DNA of 33,315 nt from assembly GCA_005878095.1 (NCBI GenBank), contig VBNH01000054.1:1-33315 (forward strand). Direction: 5' to 3'. The notes under the pieces are model-generated. The model was not told the origin of the DNA, did not search any database, and saw only the letters and a list, made by a program, of their open reading frames with translations. Shown in pieces: positions 8,885-16,216 of the stretch. Every line of letters starts with the position of its first letter. Position 1 is the first letter of the stretch. Position numbers and translations under genes: made by a program. This DNA is from Gammaproteobacteria bacterium. Its GTDB lineage: Bacteria > Pseudomonadota > Gammaproteobacteria > Steroidobacterales > Steroidobacteraceae.

Positions 8885-9262
8885 TCAGTGCTGTGTCGGG
8901 TGCTCTGCCGCGCGCTCGGGGGCCAGCGTGAAGCGCAACGTACCTGACATGACGTGCCCGTCGGCACTCACCACGCGCCAGCTGACCGAGTAGCTGCCGG
9001 GCGTCAATCGAGGCAGCGGGACGGAGAGCTGCTGCGCGGCGCTGGCGGGCAATGGCTTCAGGTTCTGGCGCGGCTGCTCGCCTTTCTGGATCGACGCGCC
9101 GGTCAAACGCGCCGCTTCCGAGAAATTCAGCACAATCCTGGACGGGGACGTCGTGACCACGCTGCCATCCGCCGGGCTCGCTTTTTGCAGATGAGCGTGG
9201 GCGCTTGCGGTGACCCCAACGGCCGCCAAGGCCAGGCCGGACACGAGCGACGGGATCTTCAT
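8885..9262 (-). CDS. copC: CopC-type periplasmic copper-binding protein
   Basis: A signal peptide (about residues 1-23, cut after A-H-A) leads into a CopC beta-sandwich of about 100 residues. Cleavage would expose H24 as the mature N-terminus. With D101 and H103 of the S-A-D-G-H-V-M-S-G motif this builds the Cu(II) site typical of CopC. A Met-rich Cu(I) site is absent, so this looks like a Cu(II)-only form. ATG at 9262 is chosen because the signal peptide starts there; the frame extends upstream without family resemblance. No CopD gene is next to it. It likely carries or buffers copper in the periplasm, which matches the cupredoxin gene 3.3 kb to the right. Confidence 0.9.
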   Translation of the reverse strand: MKIPSLVSGLALAAVGVTASAHAHLQKASPADGSVVTTSPSRIVLNFSEAARLTGASIQKGEQPRQNLKPLPASAAQQLSVPLPRLTPGSYSVSWRVVSADGHVMSGTLRFTLAPERAAEHPTQH

Positions 9263-9689
9263 GGTCAACAGCGTACACCCCCCGCTGGCACGAGAGAACC
9301 CGCCACGGCCGAGAACGGGCTCGTGTGCGCTATTCAATCGCCGCGCATTAAACTGCCCCGGCCCCAGCGCAATTCGCACGGCTGTTGGAAAGTTTGCCCG
9401 AGCTGCAATCGCTGTTGCCGGAGCCGTGTCGATTGTCCGGGGTTTGGGGTGTTACCTGGGTTCGCAGCCGCGCTCGGCTACCGAACCCGCTGCCGCACGT
9501 ACACCTCCCCGCATCGCTTGCGGTTTGCGCCTCGAGGGGCCGCTTTCACCAGATAACATATCGAGCCTGGGCTTCAACCTGGCTTTTATATGCTTGCGGT
9601 GTCCTACAGCAGAACCAGCCGCCGGCCTACTCTACCGTTGGCGAGTTTCCCTAAGCATGCAAGCGTTGTTGGAGCCGACGAGGAAACCC
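9263..9689. other. Intergenic stretch with no convincing gene
   Basis: These 427 bases upstream of copC (reverse) and of the 68-residue gene (forward) hold open frames but none with family resemblance, a ribosome-binding site or plausible composition. The one clear structure is the two-tier hairpin at 9458-9488, listed separately. A TATATG-like box occurs near 9587 but no good -35 box at standard spacing was found. No tRNA or known riboswitch pattern was recognised. Confidence 0.5.
9458..9488. repeat. Two-tier perfect hairpin in intergenic DNA
   Basis: GGGTTCG (9458-9464) pairs with CGAACCC (9482-9488). Inside it AGCCG (9466-9470) pairs with CGGCT (9475-9479) around a CGCT loop, with one unpaired base on the left and two on the right. 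The result is a 12-pair structure in 31 bases. There is no T-run on either strand, so it is not a standard intrinsic terminator. It could be a small-RNA element, an extragenic palindrome or an untranslated-region structure. Confidence 0.5.
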
Positions 9690-9896
9690 ATGGCGACTGC
9701 ACGCGAGCGGTCGTTCAAGATTCTCACCGAGAAAGAGATTGGCGAGATTCTGGCGGATAGGGCGGGACGGACACCGCGAGAGGTCGGTGGCTTGCCCGGC
9801 GTCGACCACGGATTGCATTCGGGCGCCGCATCTTCGCTCACCGACGAGGAGCTCGAGAGCGGGACGCCGTACTGGGGGACGTGGGGAACGGACTGA
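9690..9896 (+). CDS. Small hypothetical protein, 68 aa
   Basis: Not recognised as a member of a known family. A good ribosome-binding site (GAGGA, five bases before the ATG at 9690) supports the start; an in-frame ATG at 9657 lacks one. The product is soluble and charged, with acidic and basic residues mixed. A helix-prone first third contains TEKEIGEILADRAGRTPREV, then comes a Gly/Ser-rich middle, and it ends in G-T-P-Y-W-G-T-W-G-T-D. There is no signal peptide and no Cys. It lies between copC and the ECF cluster on the forward strand, with a 16-base palindrome 53 bases after its stop. It could be a small stress or regulatory protein; this is not established. Confidence 0.5.
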   Translation: MATARERSFKILTEKEIGEILADRAGRTPREVGGLPGVDHGLHSGAASSLTDEELESGTPYWGTWGTD

Positions 9897-9948
9897 TAGA
9901 GCTCCGCAGAGAGCGTCCCACCAAACCCATTCATCAGCACCCCTCCCC

Positions 9949-9964
9949 GCCTGCCCGGGCAGGC
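9949..9964. repeat. Perfect 16-base palindrome
   Basis: GCCTGCCCGGGCAGGC reads identically on both strands. As RNA it would fold into a 6-pair stem with a CCGG loop, 53 bases after the stop of the 68-residue gene. It lacks a T-run, so terminator function is uncertain; a dimeric protein-binding site is an alternative. Confidence 0.45.
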
Positions 9965-10120
9965 AAAGGCGCCCTGCCGGCGGCTGGGACGGTGCAACTG
10001 GCGAGCGCAACCCCCTCGACTCAGCTAGATTGTGAGTGAGCGATCACTGGCGCGCGCCTGTCGGCGCCAACCCGCCGTGGCGACCCGGACCTTTCTCTCG
10101 AGGCCGTGGCGCCTCATCCG

Positions 10121-10150
10121 GGGAATAAAACGAGTGTTCCGTGAGTCTTA
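10121..10150 (+). promoter_or_regulatory. Candidate ECF-sigma promoter, autoregulatory
   Basis: GGGAATAAAAC (10121-10131), then 13 bases, then GTCTTA (10145-10150). This has the layout of an extracytoplasmic-function promoter: a GGAA-type -35 element, about 16 bases, then a GTC-type -10 element. It lies about 50 bases before the sigma gene ATG at 10204. The same 11-base -35 block with the same 13-base gap and GTC recurs at 11517-11543 in the same gene cluster, which is the main support. Confidence 0.7.
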
Positions 10151-10158
10151 CCTCATTG

Positions 10159-10188
10159 GTGAGGGTTGGTTGAGCACCGTGAGGGTTG
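10159..10188 (+). repeat. Direct repeat GTGAGGGTTG, 20-base period
   Basis: Two perfect copies of GTGAGGGTTG start at 10159 and 10179, exactly two helical turns apart. They lie downstream of the candidate ECF promoter and just before the sigma gene start, so they would fall in the 5' untranslated region. A tandem protein-binding site is possible, and so is chance. Confidence 0.4.
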
Positions 10189-10203
10189 CATTCGGTCGCG
10201 TCA

Positions 10204-10749
10204 ATGGATGACAAGCGCGGTCGATTCGAGGCGGAGGTGTTGCCGCATCTGAACGCCGCGTACCGCTTTGCACGATGGTTGTCGCATTCGCCCGGCGATG
10301 TGGATGACGTCGTGCAGGAGGCGCTCCTGCGCGCTTTTCGCGGGTTTGACGCCCTGCGAGGCTCCGATGTGAAAGCGTGGCTGCTGGCGATCGTGAGAAA
10401 TTGCCATGCGACGGCTCTCAAGCAACAGCAGCGGCGCGCCTTTGTGCCGCTCCCGGAAGAACACGATCCACGGGATGGCTACGCCATGATCGCGGCGACG
10501 ACCGATCCGGAGAGCGCCTCCATCCGCCGGGACGATGCACGCTCGCTCGAGCGGCTGCTGTCGGCGTTGCCCGAGGAGCATCGCGAGGTCTTGGTGCTGA
10601 GAGAAATCGAGGACCTGGATTATCGGGCGATTGCCACGATCACGAACGTACCGATCGGCACGGTGATGTCGCGGCTGGCGCGCGCCAGGGCTGGCCTCAA
10701 GGCACGATGGCTGACAGAGGTCGAGGGAGAGCGGCGTGGAGTGCGCTGA
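10204..10749 (+). CDS. ECF-family RNA polymerase sigma factor, 181 aa
   Basis: This factor directs RNA polymerase to stress promoters. Region 2 occupies about residues 10-80 (core-binding and -10 recognition, with D-V-D-D-V-V-Q-E-A-L-L-R-A and A-W-L-L-A-I-V-R-N). Region 4 occupies about 112-168, with LPEEHREVLVLREIEDLDY, then AIATITNVPIGTVMSRLARAR, the helix-turn-helix that reads the -35 element. There is no region 3, as usual for ECF factors. ATG 10204 is preferred; a TTG at 10186 is possible. The stop overlaps the anti-sigma start by 14 bases, so the two are coupled. A candidate self-activated promoter lies upstream. Confidence 0.92.
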   Translation: MDDKRGRFEAEVLPHLNAAYRFARWLSHSPGDVDDVVQEALLRAFRGFDALRGSDVKAWLLAIVRNCHATALKQQQRRAFVPLPEEHDPRDGYAMIAATTDPESASIRRDDARSLERLLSALPEEHREVLVLREIEDLDYRAIATITNVPIGTVMSRLARARAGLKARWLTEVEGERRGVR

Positions 10750-11524
10750 ATCGTTGCGCGTGCAGGCTTACTTCGACGGCGAGGTCGACGCGCTCTCGGC
10801 TGCCGATATTGAACGGCATGTCGAGCACTGCGCCGAGTGCCGCGCCCTGCTCCAGGATCTCGAGCAGACGCGCACCGCGATCCGTCGGGACTTGACACCT
10901 GGCCGCGCTCCGCCAGAGCTGCATGCCCGCATCAGGCAGGCGCTTGATCAGGAAACGGCAGTAAACACTCCGCGGCCCAACCGCTGGGGCCGAACGACCT
11001 GGCGCACGCAGCCGTTCTGGGTGGGTGCCCTCGGCGGCATTGGCAGCGCAGCGGTCGCGGCAACCCTCGCGTTCCTGGTCCTGTCCCCATCTATCACCAA
11101 TCCATTGCTCGATGACCTCGTGGCCGCACACGTGCGCTCGCTGATGCCATCGCATCTGACCGACGTGGTGTCCACCGACCGGCACACGGTGAAGCCCTGG
11201 TTTGCCGGTCATACCGATGTTTCGCCGGTGGTCGCCGACTTCGCGCAGCAGGGCTACCGCCTCATTGGCGGGCGCGCGGACTACCTGGATCACCAACGCT
11301 CGGCGGTGGTCGTCTACCAACACGGTGCGCACGTCATCAACGTATTCAGCTGGTCGGCCAGTCGAGGCGCCTTGCCCGGGAACACGACCCGCGGCGGTTA
11401 TCACCTGGCCTTTTGGAAGGCAGGGGATCTGGAGTATTGCGCCGTCTCGGATACCGGCTGGGACGAACTGCTGGGGCTGGCACGCTTGTTGAGGGATCTG
11501 AGCTCTCGCGACGACCGGGAATAA
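10736..11524 (+). CDS. Zinc-type membrane anti-sigma factor, 262 aa
   Basis: It should hold the preceding ECF factor inactive at the membrane until a periplasmic cue arrives. The cytoplasmic N-terminus carries the zinc anti-sigma motif H28-x3-C32-x2-C35. A single membrane helix spans about 94-118. The remaining ~144 residues are a periplasmic sensor-like domain with conserved-looking segments VKPWFAGHTDVSP and QGYRLIGGRADYL, a single Cys (C235) and several His (149-163, 186, 196). GTG 10736 is supported by GGGAG just upstream. A second ECF-type promoter overlaps the stop codon. The signal sensed is unknown; the His content and the cupredoxin gene make metal or redox stress plausible. Confidence 0.9.
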   Translation: MECAESLRVQAYFDGEVDALSAADIERHVEHCAECRALLQDLEQTRTAIRRDLTPGRAPPELHARIRQALDQETAVNTPRPNRWGRTTWRTQPFWVGALGGIGSAAVAATLAFLVLSPSITNPLLDDLVAAHVRSLMPSHLTDVVSTDRHTVKPWFAGHTDVSPVVADFAQQGYRLIGGRADYLDHQRSAVVVYQHGAHVINVFSWSASRGALPGNTTRGGYHLAFWKAGDLEYCAVSDTGWDELLGLARLLRDLSSRDDRE

Positions 11525-11546
11525 AACCATCCGCTCCGCAGTCCTC
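11517..11546 (+). promoter_or_regulatory. Second candidate ECF-sigma promoter
   Basis: GGGAATAAAAC (11517-11527), 13 bases, then GTC (11541-11543). The 11-base block and its spacing are identical to the site before the sigma gene. It overlaps the TAA stop of the anti-sigma gene and lies about 30 bases before the phosphoesterase GTG, so the phosphoesterase and cupredoxin genes could be transcribed separately from the sigma/anti-sigma pair. Confidence 0.68.
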
Positions 11547-11575
11547 TCTCCTGAACTCAAACAAGGGAGACGGCC

Positions 11576-12517
11576 GTGCCGGATGATAGATCACTGCAAG
11601 CGCGTCGCAACGCCCTGAAATGCATGGCCTATGGCGGGGCCGGCACCCTGTTCGCCCTGGCGGGCGGTGTCTTCACGCCGATCGAGCTGGCGGTGGCGGC
11701 CGCGGACAAACACGGTGCCGCCCGGCTGGGAAAACCGCTGTTCGTTCAGATCAGCGACACTCACATTGGCTTCAACAAGGACGCCAATCCCGACGTCAAC
11801 GGGACCCTCACGCACAGCATCGACCTCGTGAACGGCATGTCCGAGCAGCCTGCGCTCATCATCCATACCGGCGATATCACTCACCTGTCGAAGCCTGCCG
11901 AATTTGACCTGGCGCAGCAGATGTTCTCCCGCCTGCGCACGACCGAGTTACACACGGTACCGGGTGAGCACGACACCACCGATGCGACGGTCACGGAATA
12001 CTTCAACCGCTTCGGCAGAGTCTCCGACAACAAGGGGTATTACAGCTTCGACCATGCGGGCGTGCACTTCGTGGCGCTCATCAATGTGCTGCAATTCAAG
12101 CCCGGTGGCCTCGGCACCCTGGGCACGGAGCAGCTCGCCTGGCTGGCGGCCGACTTGAAGGGACGCTCGGACAGCACTCCTGTCGTGGTCTTTGCCCACA
12201 TGCCGCTGTGGACCATCTATGAACCCTGGGGCTGGGGCACGGGTGACGCGGATCAGCTCATGAGCCAGCTGCGCCGTTTCGGCTCGGTGACCGTACTGAA
12301 CGGGCACATTCATCAGATCGTTCAGAAGGTGGAAGGCAACATGACGTTCCACACGGCCCGCTCGACCGCCTACCCGCAACCGACCGCCGGTACCGGCGCG
12401 GGCCCGGGCCCTCTCAAGGTCCCGGTGGATCAACTACCCGGGATGCTCGGCATCACCAGCGTGTCCGTCGTGAAGCATCCCCGCTCACTGGCGCTCACTG
12501 ACACCACGATTGCCTGA
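11576..12517 (+). CDS. Exported metallophosphoesterase (calcineurin-like), 313 aa
   Basis: This is a two-metal phosphoesterase, probably periplasmic. The N-terminus has a Tat-like motif (R10-R11-N-A-L-K) and a hydrophobic stretch to about residue 44. Catalytic blocks are D61-T-H63, G99-D100, G130-E131-H132-D133, a later V-F-A-H-M-P-L and N-G-H-I-H-Q. In the usual third block (GNHD) the metal-bridging Asn is here Glu. The GTG start at 11576 has AAGGGAGA at good spacing. Family relatives include cyclic-nucleotide and lipid phosphoesterases; the substrate here cannot be named. The cupredoxin gene follows after 38 bases, and an ECF-type promoter precedes the gene. Confidence 0.9.
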   Translation: MPDDRSLQARRNALKCMAYGGAGTLFALAGGVFTPIELAVAAADKHGAARLGKPLFVQISDTHIGFNKDANPDVNGTLTHSIDLVNGMSEQPALIIHTGDITHLSKPAEFDLAQQMFSRLRTTELHTVPGEHDTTDATVTEYFNRFGRVSDNKGYYSFDHAGVHFVALINVLQFKPGGLGTLGTEQLAWLAADLKGRSDSTPVVVFAHMPLWTIYEPWGWGTGDADQLMSQLRRFGSVTVLNGHIHQIVQKVEGNMTFHTARSTAYPQPTAGTGAGPGPLKVPVDQLPGMLGITSVSVVKHPRSLALTDTTIA

Positions 12518-12555
12518 CAGATCCTCGGGGGCTTCCGCACTATGAGAACACTCAC

Positions 12556-12900
12556 ATGACTCTGCGAGGATACCGATCGCCGCTCGCGGCTGTCGGCGTG
12601 GCCATGCTGTGGTGGGTTGCGGCCTGCAGCGCAGCGACTGCCGACACCCCGGATTCGACCAGGATCGTGGTGAAGGATTTTATGTTCGTGCCGGTGGCGT
12701 TGACCGTCAGAGCCGGCTCGACCGTGACCTGGGCCAACATGGACGATGAGCCGCATACCGTGGTCAGCGACACCGGGCTGTTCCGCTCGGGTGCCATGGA
12801 TACGAACGAAAGCTTCTCGTTCAAGTTCGACAAGCCCGGCACCTATCGCTTCACCTGTTCGATTCACCCCCGCATGGTCGGAACGATCGTCGTTCAGTAG
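12556..12900 (+). CDS. Cupredoxin, probable lipoprotein, 114 aa
   Basis: This is a small type-1 copper electron carrier. The ligand set of plastocyanin/amicyanin-like proteins is complete: H67 (D-D-E-P-H-T-V-V), C101, H104 and M107 (F-T-C-S-I-H-P-R-M). The N-terminus has a hydrophobic segment ending in V-A-A-C24, which fits a lipobox, so the protein may be membrane-anchored; plain signal-peptidase cleavage after A-T-A is the alternative. It is the last gene of the ECF cluster. The ATG at 12556 overlaps the stop of a five-codon reading frame beginning at 12542, which may be chance. It likely passes electrons to or buffers copper for an unknown partner. Confidence 0.9.
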   Translation: MTLRGYRSPLAAVGVAMLWWVAACSAATADTPDSTRIVVKDFMFVPVALTVRAGSTVTWANMDDEPHTVVSDTGLFRSGAMDTNESFSFKFDKPGTYRFTCSIHPRMVGTIVVQ

Positions 12901-12992
12901 ATCTCATTTGTGCGCAAAATGCCGGCGATGACTCCGCAAGCGTACCAGCACCTCTCACGCGGGCACTCGGGGTAGGCCGCGTCGCATCGACA

Positions 12993-13007
12993 GCCCGCAG
13001 CGCGGGC
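12993..13007. terminator. Short GC hairpin after cupredoxin gene
   Basis: GCCCGC and GCGGGC pair around an AGC loop, 92 bases after the cupredoxin stop and 50 before the next gene. There is no T-run, so an intrinsic terminator is only a weak possibility. Confidence 0.25.
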
Positions 13008-13056
13008 GATCTGCGCTATAAGACGCTGATCGCGGATGCGATCAAGGAACGCCGCT

Positions 13057-16000
13057 ATGCACCGTCATGAGGGCGCGAGGATCCTGCTGTCGTTCTTTGC
13101 GGTGTTGCCCGCCGTCGTTCCGGGGGTGCTTGCCGGGGCGGTCGCAAACGCGGGGGACGAGGCGCTGCCGCCGCGCGCCCAGTGGCGGGCGAGCAGCTCC
13201 TCGGGCGTGCAACCGGCCATGGAGCCGGCGTCGGCGATCGACGGCGATGAGTCGACGAAATGGGGCGGTGCGTTCTCGCCCGGCCAATGGCTGCAGGTTG
13301 ATTTGAGTCGGACGGCCACGATCGGCGGCGTCCTGATTCACTGGGACAGCGCGTTCGCAGCCGCGTACCTTATCAGCAGCTCGCAGGACGGGCAGCACTG
13401 GCAGACCGCATTCGAAACCGCTGATTCGCAGGGCGGACGGGACTACGTGCTCTTCCCCGCCGTGCGCGCGCGTTACCTGCGGTTGGTCAGCGCGCCCGGT
13501 ACCACCGATTGGGGGGTGTCGGTATTCGAATTCGAGCCCCTGGCGGCGAGCGAGTCGCCGCGGATCGCAGGCCTTGAGACAAGCGACGATCCGGCAGCAT
13601 TGTGGAGGGCGGCGACCGGCACGATCGTCGGCCCGGGTCCGACCGCTGGCACGCGCGAGCTTCACGTGACGCTGCCGCGGGCACTGCCCGTTTCCGGGCT
13701 CGAGGTGTTCTGGGCCTCGGCCCGTCGCGACGCGCGCCTGGAGGGTCGCGGCGTCTCCGGCCAGTGGCGGCTGCTGGCGGATGATCCGGGCTCGCTCGGA
13801 GACAGCTCGTATCTCGCCGCGCGAGAGCCCCGCACCGTGAGCGAGTTGCGCCTGAGAGTGCGCGCGGCGCCAGAGCATCTGCCTGCGATCCGACGGCTGC
13901 GGCTGCTGAGTCCGACGCAGCCGATGACGACGATGAAGCGCTACCAGATCGTTGCATCGCGCGCCCGGCACGACCTCTTTCCGTCGTCATTGCGTGGCCA
14001 GCAGGTCTACTGGACGGCCGTGGGCGTGCCGGCGGGGCGCCGCAAGAGCGTGCTCGACGAATACGGCGACCTGGAAGCATTCAAGGGTGCGCCGCTCGTG
14101 CAGCCGCTGTGGCGTGACCGCTCGGGTCGCACGGCCGCCGCATACGAGGCGAGCGCCACACACTCTCTGCGCAACGGCTGGATGCCGATGCCCGCGGTGC
14201 AGTGGTCGCCACAACCGGGGCTGCAATTGCGCAGCGAGGCCATCGCCGCCGCTCAGGCTGCAGGTCCGGTAACGCTCGTGCGCCACCGGCTGGTGAATAC
14301 GGGCGCCAGCCGTGTCGACGGGCGGCTGGCGATCGTGATCCGGCCGCTGCAGGTCAATCCGCCCTGGCAGCACGGTGGCGTATCGCCGATACGCACGGTG
14401 CAGATCGCAGGCACGGGTGCGCGCCCCGTTGTGAAGGTCAATGGTCGCGCGCTGCTGAGGTCGCTCACGCCGGCGATGGCGCGTGGCGCGGCGCCTTTTG
14501 GCCTGCACGGCGAGACCGAAATCACGCGCTACCTGGCGGCAGGCCGCGTGCCGAACCGGCTCAGCGCCCGGGATGACGAGGGACTCGCGGCCGCCGCGCT
14601 CATCTACGACGTGCACCTTGACCCCGGCGCCCAGCGCGACGTGATCCTCGCCTTCCCCTTGGGTGATCCGCCGGCAGACACCGCATCGCAAGCGATGCAT
14701 GAGGCGGAGCCTGGGGCCGCCTTCGATGCAATAGCCACCCGCGTCGAGCAGCAATGGCAGGCGCGCTTCGCTCACATCGGTCTCGCACTCCCGGACTCTT
14801 CGCTCGTCGACATGCTGCGCGCACAGGGCGCGTACATGCTGATCAACCAGACGGGTCCGGCGATGCAGGCGGGTCCGCGCAATTACGATCGGTCGTTCAT
14901 TCGCGACGGCTCCGCGACCGCTGCCGTTCTGTTGCGCATGGGCCTGGCGAGTAGCGCGCGCGGATATCTGCGCTGGTACGCCGATCACGCGGTACACGGA
15001 AATGGCCTCGTGTCGCCAATTCTCAACGACGACGGCACCGTATACAGAGGCTTTGGCTCCGATGTCGAATATGACAGCCAAGGTGAATTCGTCGCGCTCG
15101 TCGCGGAAGTGGCGCGACTCGACGGTGGCGCGGCGAGCGTGCGTGAGTACCTGCCCAAGGTGCGGCTGACGCTTCAGTTCCTGCAGCAGCTGCGCGAGCG
15201 CACCCTGGTGCCCGGCTACATGGCTACCAGCGAGGCGCCGGAACGGTTTCGCGGCATCATCGCCCCGTCGATCAGTCACGAGGGTTACGCGACGCCGACC
15301 CACAGCTATTGGGACGACTATTGGGCACTGAAGGGATGGCACGACGGTGCGTGGCTCGCCCAGGAGTGGGGCGATCAGGACATGGCACGATGGGCCCTCA
15401 ATCAGTACGCGGCCTTGCGCGACTCGGTGGCGGCGTCCATCCGCGCGACCATGCGCTGGAAAGCGATCGACTACATTCCGGCCTCGGCCGACCTCGGGGA
15501 CGCCGACCCCACCAGCGTGTCGATCGGGCTCGATCCCTGCGGCCAGAAAGATCTGCTGCCGGTAGAGGCGCTCGATCACACATTCGGGCGTTACCTCGAT
15601 GAGGTGCAGCAGCGCGAGGCACCGGGTGCCTTGTACGCCTACTCCCCGTACGAGTTCCGCAACGTGCTCACGCTGGTGCGTCTCGACAGACCGGGGGACG
15701 CCGGGCAGCTGCTGGGCAGGCTCCTTGCGGGTCGCCACCCCGTACGATGGCAGGTGCTCGCCGAGGTCGTACGCTCGCAGCCCCGCCACCCCTTCTACCT
15801 CGGCGACATGCCCCATACCTGGGTCGGGGCGGAGTATGCCCGGGCATTGTTCGGCATGCTGATGCACGAGGCAGATGACCGGCTCGATCTGCTTCCGGGC
15901 GTACCCCCTGCGTGGGTGGCTGGCGCAGGACTGCGGATCAGCAGTCTGCCCACTGCGTTTGGCACATTGTCGATGTCGGCACGACAGGAAGGGCCGGTGA

Positions 16001-16170
16001 TGCGCGTCCTCCTGGAGCCAGGATTGCGAGAGAACACCCCGCTCGAGGTCGACTGGCCGGCCCGCCGACTGCCGCTGGGGGTCACCGTCGACGGGCGCTC
16101 ACGCGTCGACTACAGCGCTGACGGAATCCGGCTCGAGCGGCCGTTTCGGGAGCTCGTGGCCCGGTGGTGA
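13057..16170 (+). CDS. Secreted F5/8-type (discoidin) protein with six-hairpin glycosidase-like region, 1037 aa
   Basis: This is a likely exported carbohydrate-active protein. ATG 13057 is chosen over 13036 because AAGGA sits 8 bases upstream and a signal peptide (about 1-33) follows directly. Residues about 35-160 are a discoidin/F5-8-type module (A-S-A-I-D-G-D-E-S-T-K-W, then Q-W-L-Q-V-D-L). Residues 165-285 look like a second, diverged one. The C-terminal half resembles alpha/alpha-toroid glycosidases, with N-Y-D-R-S-F-I-R-D-G and H-S-Y-W-D-D-Y-W-A-L-K-G motifs and acidic residues that could be catalytic, and ends in a small beta domain. No GH number is assigned with confidence. It converges on a GH31 lipoprotein gene 46 bases away. 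Confidence 0.82.
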   Translation: MHRHEGARILLSFFAVLPAVVPGVLAGAVANAGDEALPPRAQWRASSSSGVQPAMEPASAIDGDESTKWGGAFSPGQWLQVDLSRTATIGGVLIHWDSAFAAAYLISSSQDGQHWQTAFETADSQGGRDYVLFPAVRARYLRLVSAPGTTDWGVSVFEFEPLAASESPRIAGLETSDDPAALWRAATGTIVGPGPTAGTRELHVTLPRALPVSGLEVFWASARRDARLEGRGVSGQWRLLADDPGSLGDSSYLAAREPRTVSELRLRVRAAPEHLPAIRRLRLLSPTQPMTTMKRYQIVASRARHDLFPSSLRGQQVYWTAVGVPAGRRKSVLDEYGDLEAFKGAPLVQPLWRDRSGRTAAAYEASATHSLRNGWMPMPAVQWSPQPGLQLRSEAIAAAQAAGPVTLVRHRLVNTGASRVDGRLAIVIRPLQVNPPWQHGGVSPIRTVQIAGTGARPVVKVNGRALLRSLTPAMARGAAPFGLHGETEITRYLAAGRVPNRLSARDDEGLAAAALIYDVHLDPGAQRDVILAFPLGDPPADTASQAMHEAEPGAAFDAIATRVEQQWQARFAHIGLALPDSSLVDMLRAQGAYMLINQTGPAMQAGPRNYDRSFIRDGSATAAVLLRMGLASSARGYLRWYADHAVHGNGLVSPILNDDGTVYRGFGSDVEYDSQGEFVALVAEVARLDGGAASVREYLPKVRLTLQFLQQLRERTLVPGYMATSEAPERFRGIIAPSISHEGYATPTHSYWDDYWALKGWHDGAWLAQEWGDQDMARWALNQYAALRDSVAASIRATMRWKAIDYIPASADLGDADPTSVSIGLDPCGQKDLLPVEALDHTFGRYLDEVQQREAPGALYAYSPYEFRNVLTLVRLDRPGDAGQLLGRLLAGRHPVRWQVLAEVVRSQPRHPFYLGDMPHTWVGAEYARALFGMLMHEADDRLDLLPGVPPAWVAGAGLRISSLPTAFGTLSMSARQEGPVMRVLLEPGLRENTPLEVDWPARRLPLGVTVDGRSRVDYSADGIRLERPFRELVARW

Positions 16171-16216
16171 CGACACCGTTGAAATGAGCTCCTCGTCAAT
16201 GTGGTGTTGGCCAGCC

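Larger units (their letters stand above)
9897..10203. other. Structured upstream region of the ECF sigma gene
   Basis: These 307 bases contain no gene but several elements. There is a perfect 16-base palindrome at 9949-9964, which could fold as a 6-base stem with a CCGG loop after the small gene. TGGCGC pairs with GCGCCA at 10048-10069. The ECF-type promoter lies at 10121-10150, and a 10-base direct repeat at 10159-10188. The last two are listed separately. Confidence 0.5.

Noticed and set aside
9385-9654. An 89-codon forward frame inside the intergenic gap
   Set aside because: No ribosome-binding site, odd composition, and it contains the two-tier hairpin; no family resemblance.
9210-9896. 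A 228-codon forward frame spanning the copC leader and the small gene
   Set aside because: Only the last 68 codons have a ribosome-binding site and plausible composition; the first part overlaps the copC signal peptide antisense and intergenic DNA.
12542-12559. Five-codon reading frame overlapping the cupredoxin start
   Set aside because: Too short to distinguish from chance; no ribosome-binding site of its own.
13987-15867. A 626-codon reverse frame inside the discoidin/toroid gene
   Set aside because: Shadow of a conserved forward gene; repetitive His/Arg-rich composition without domains.
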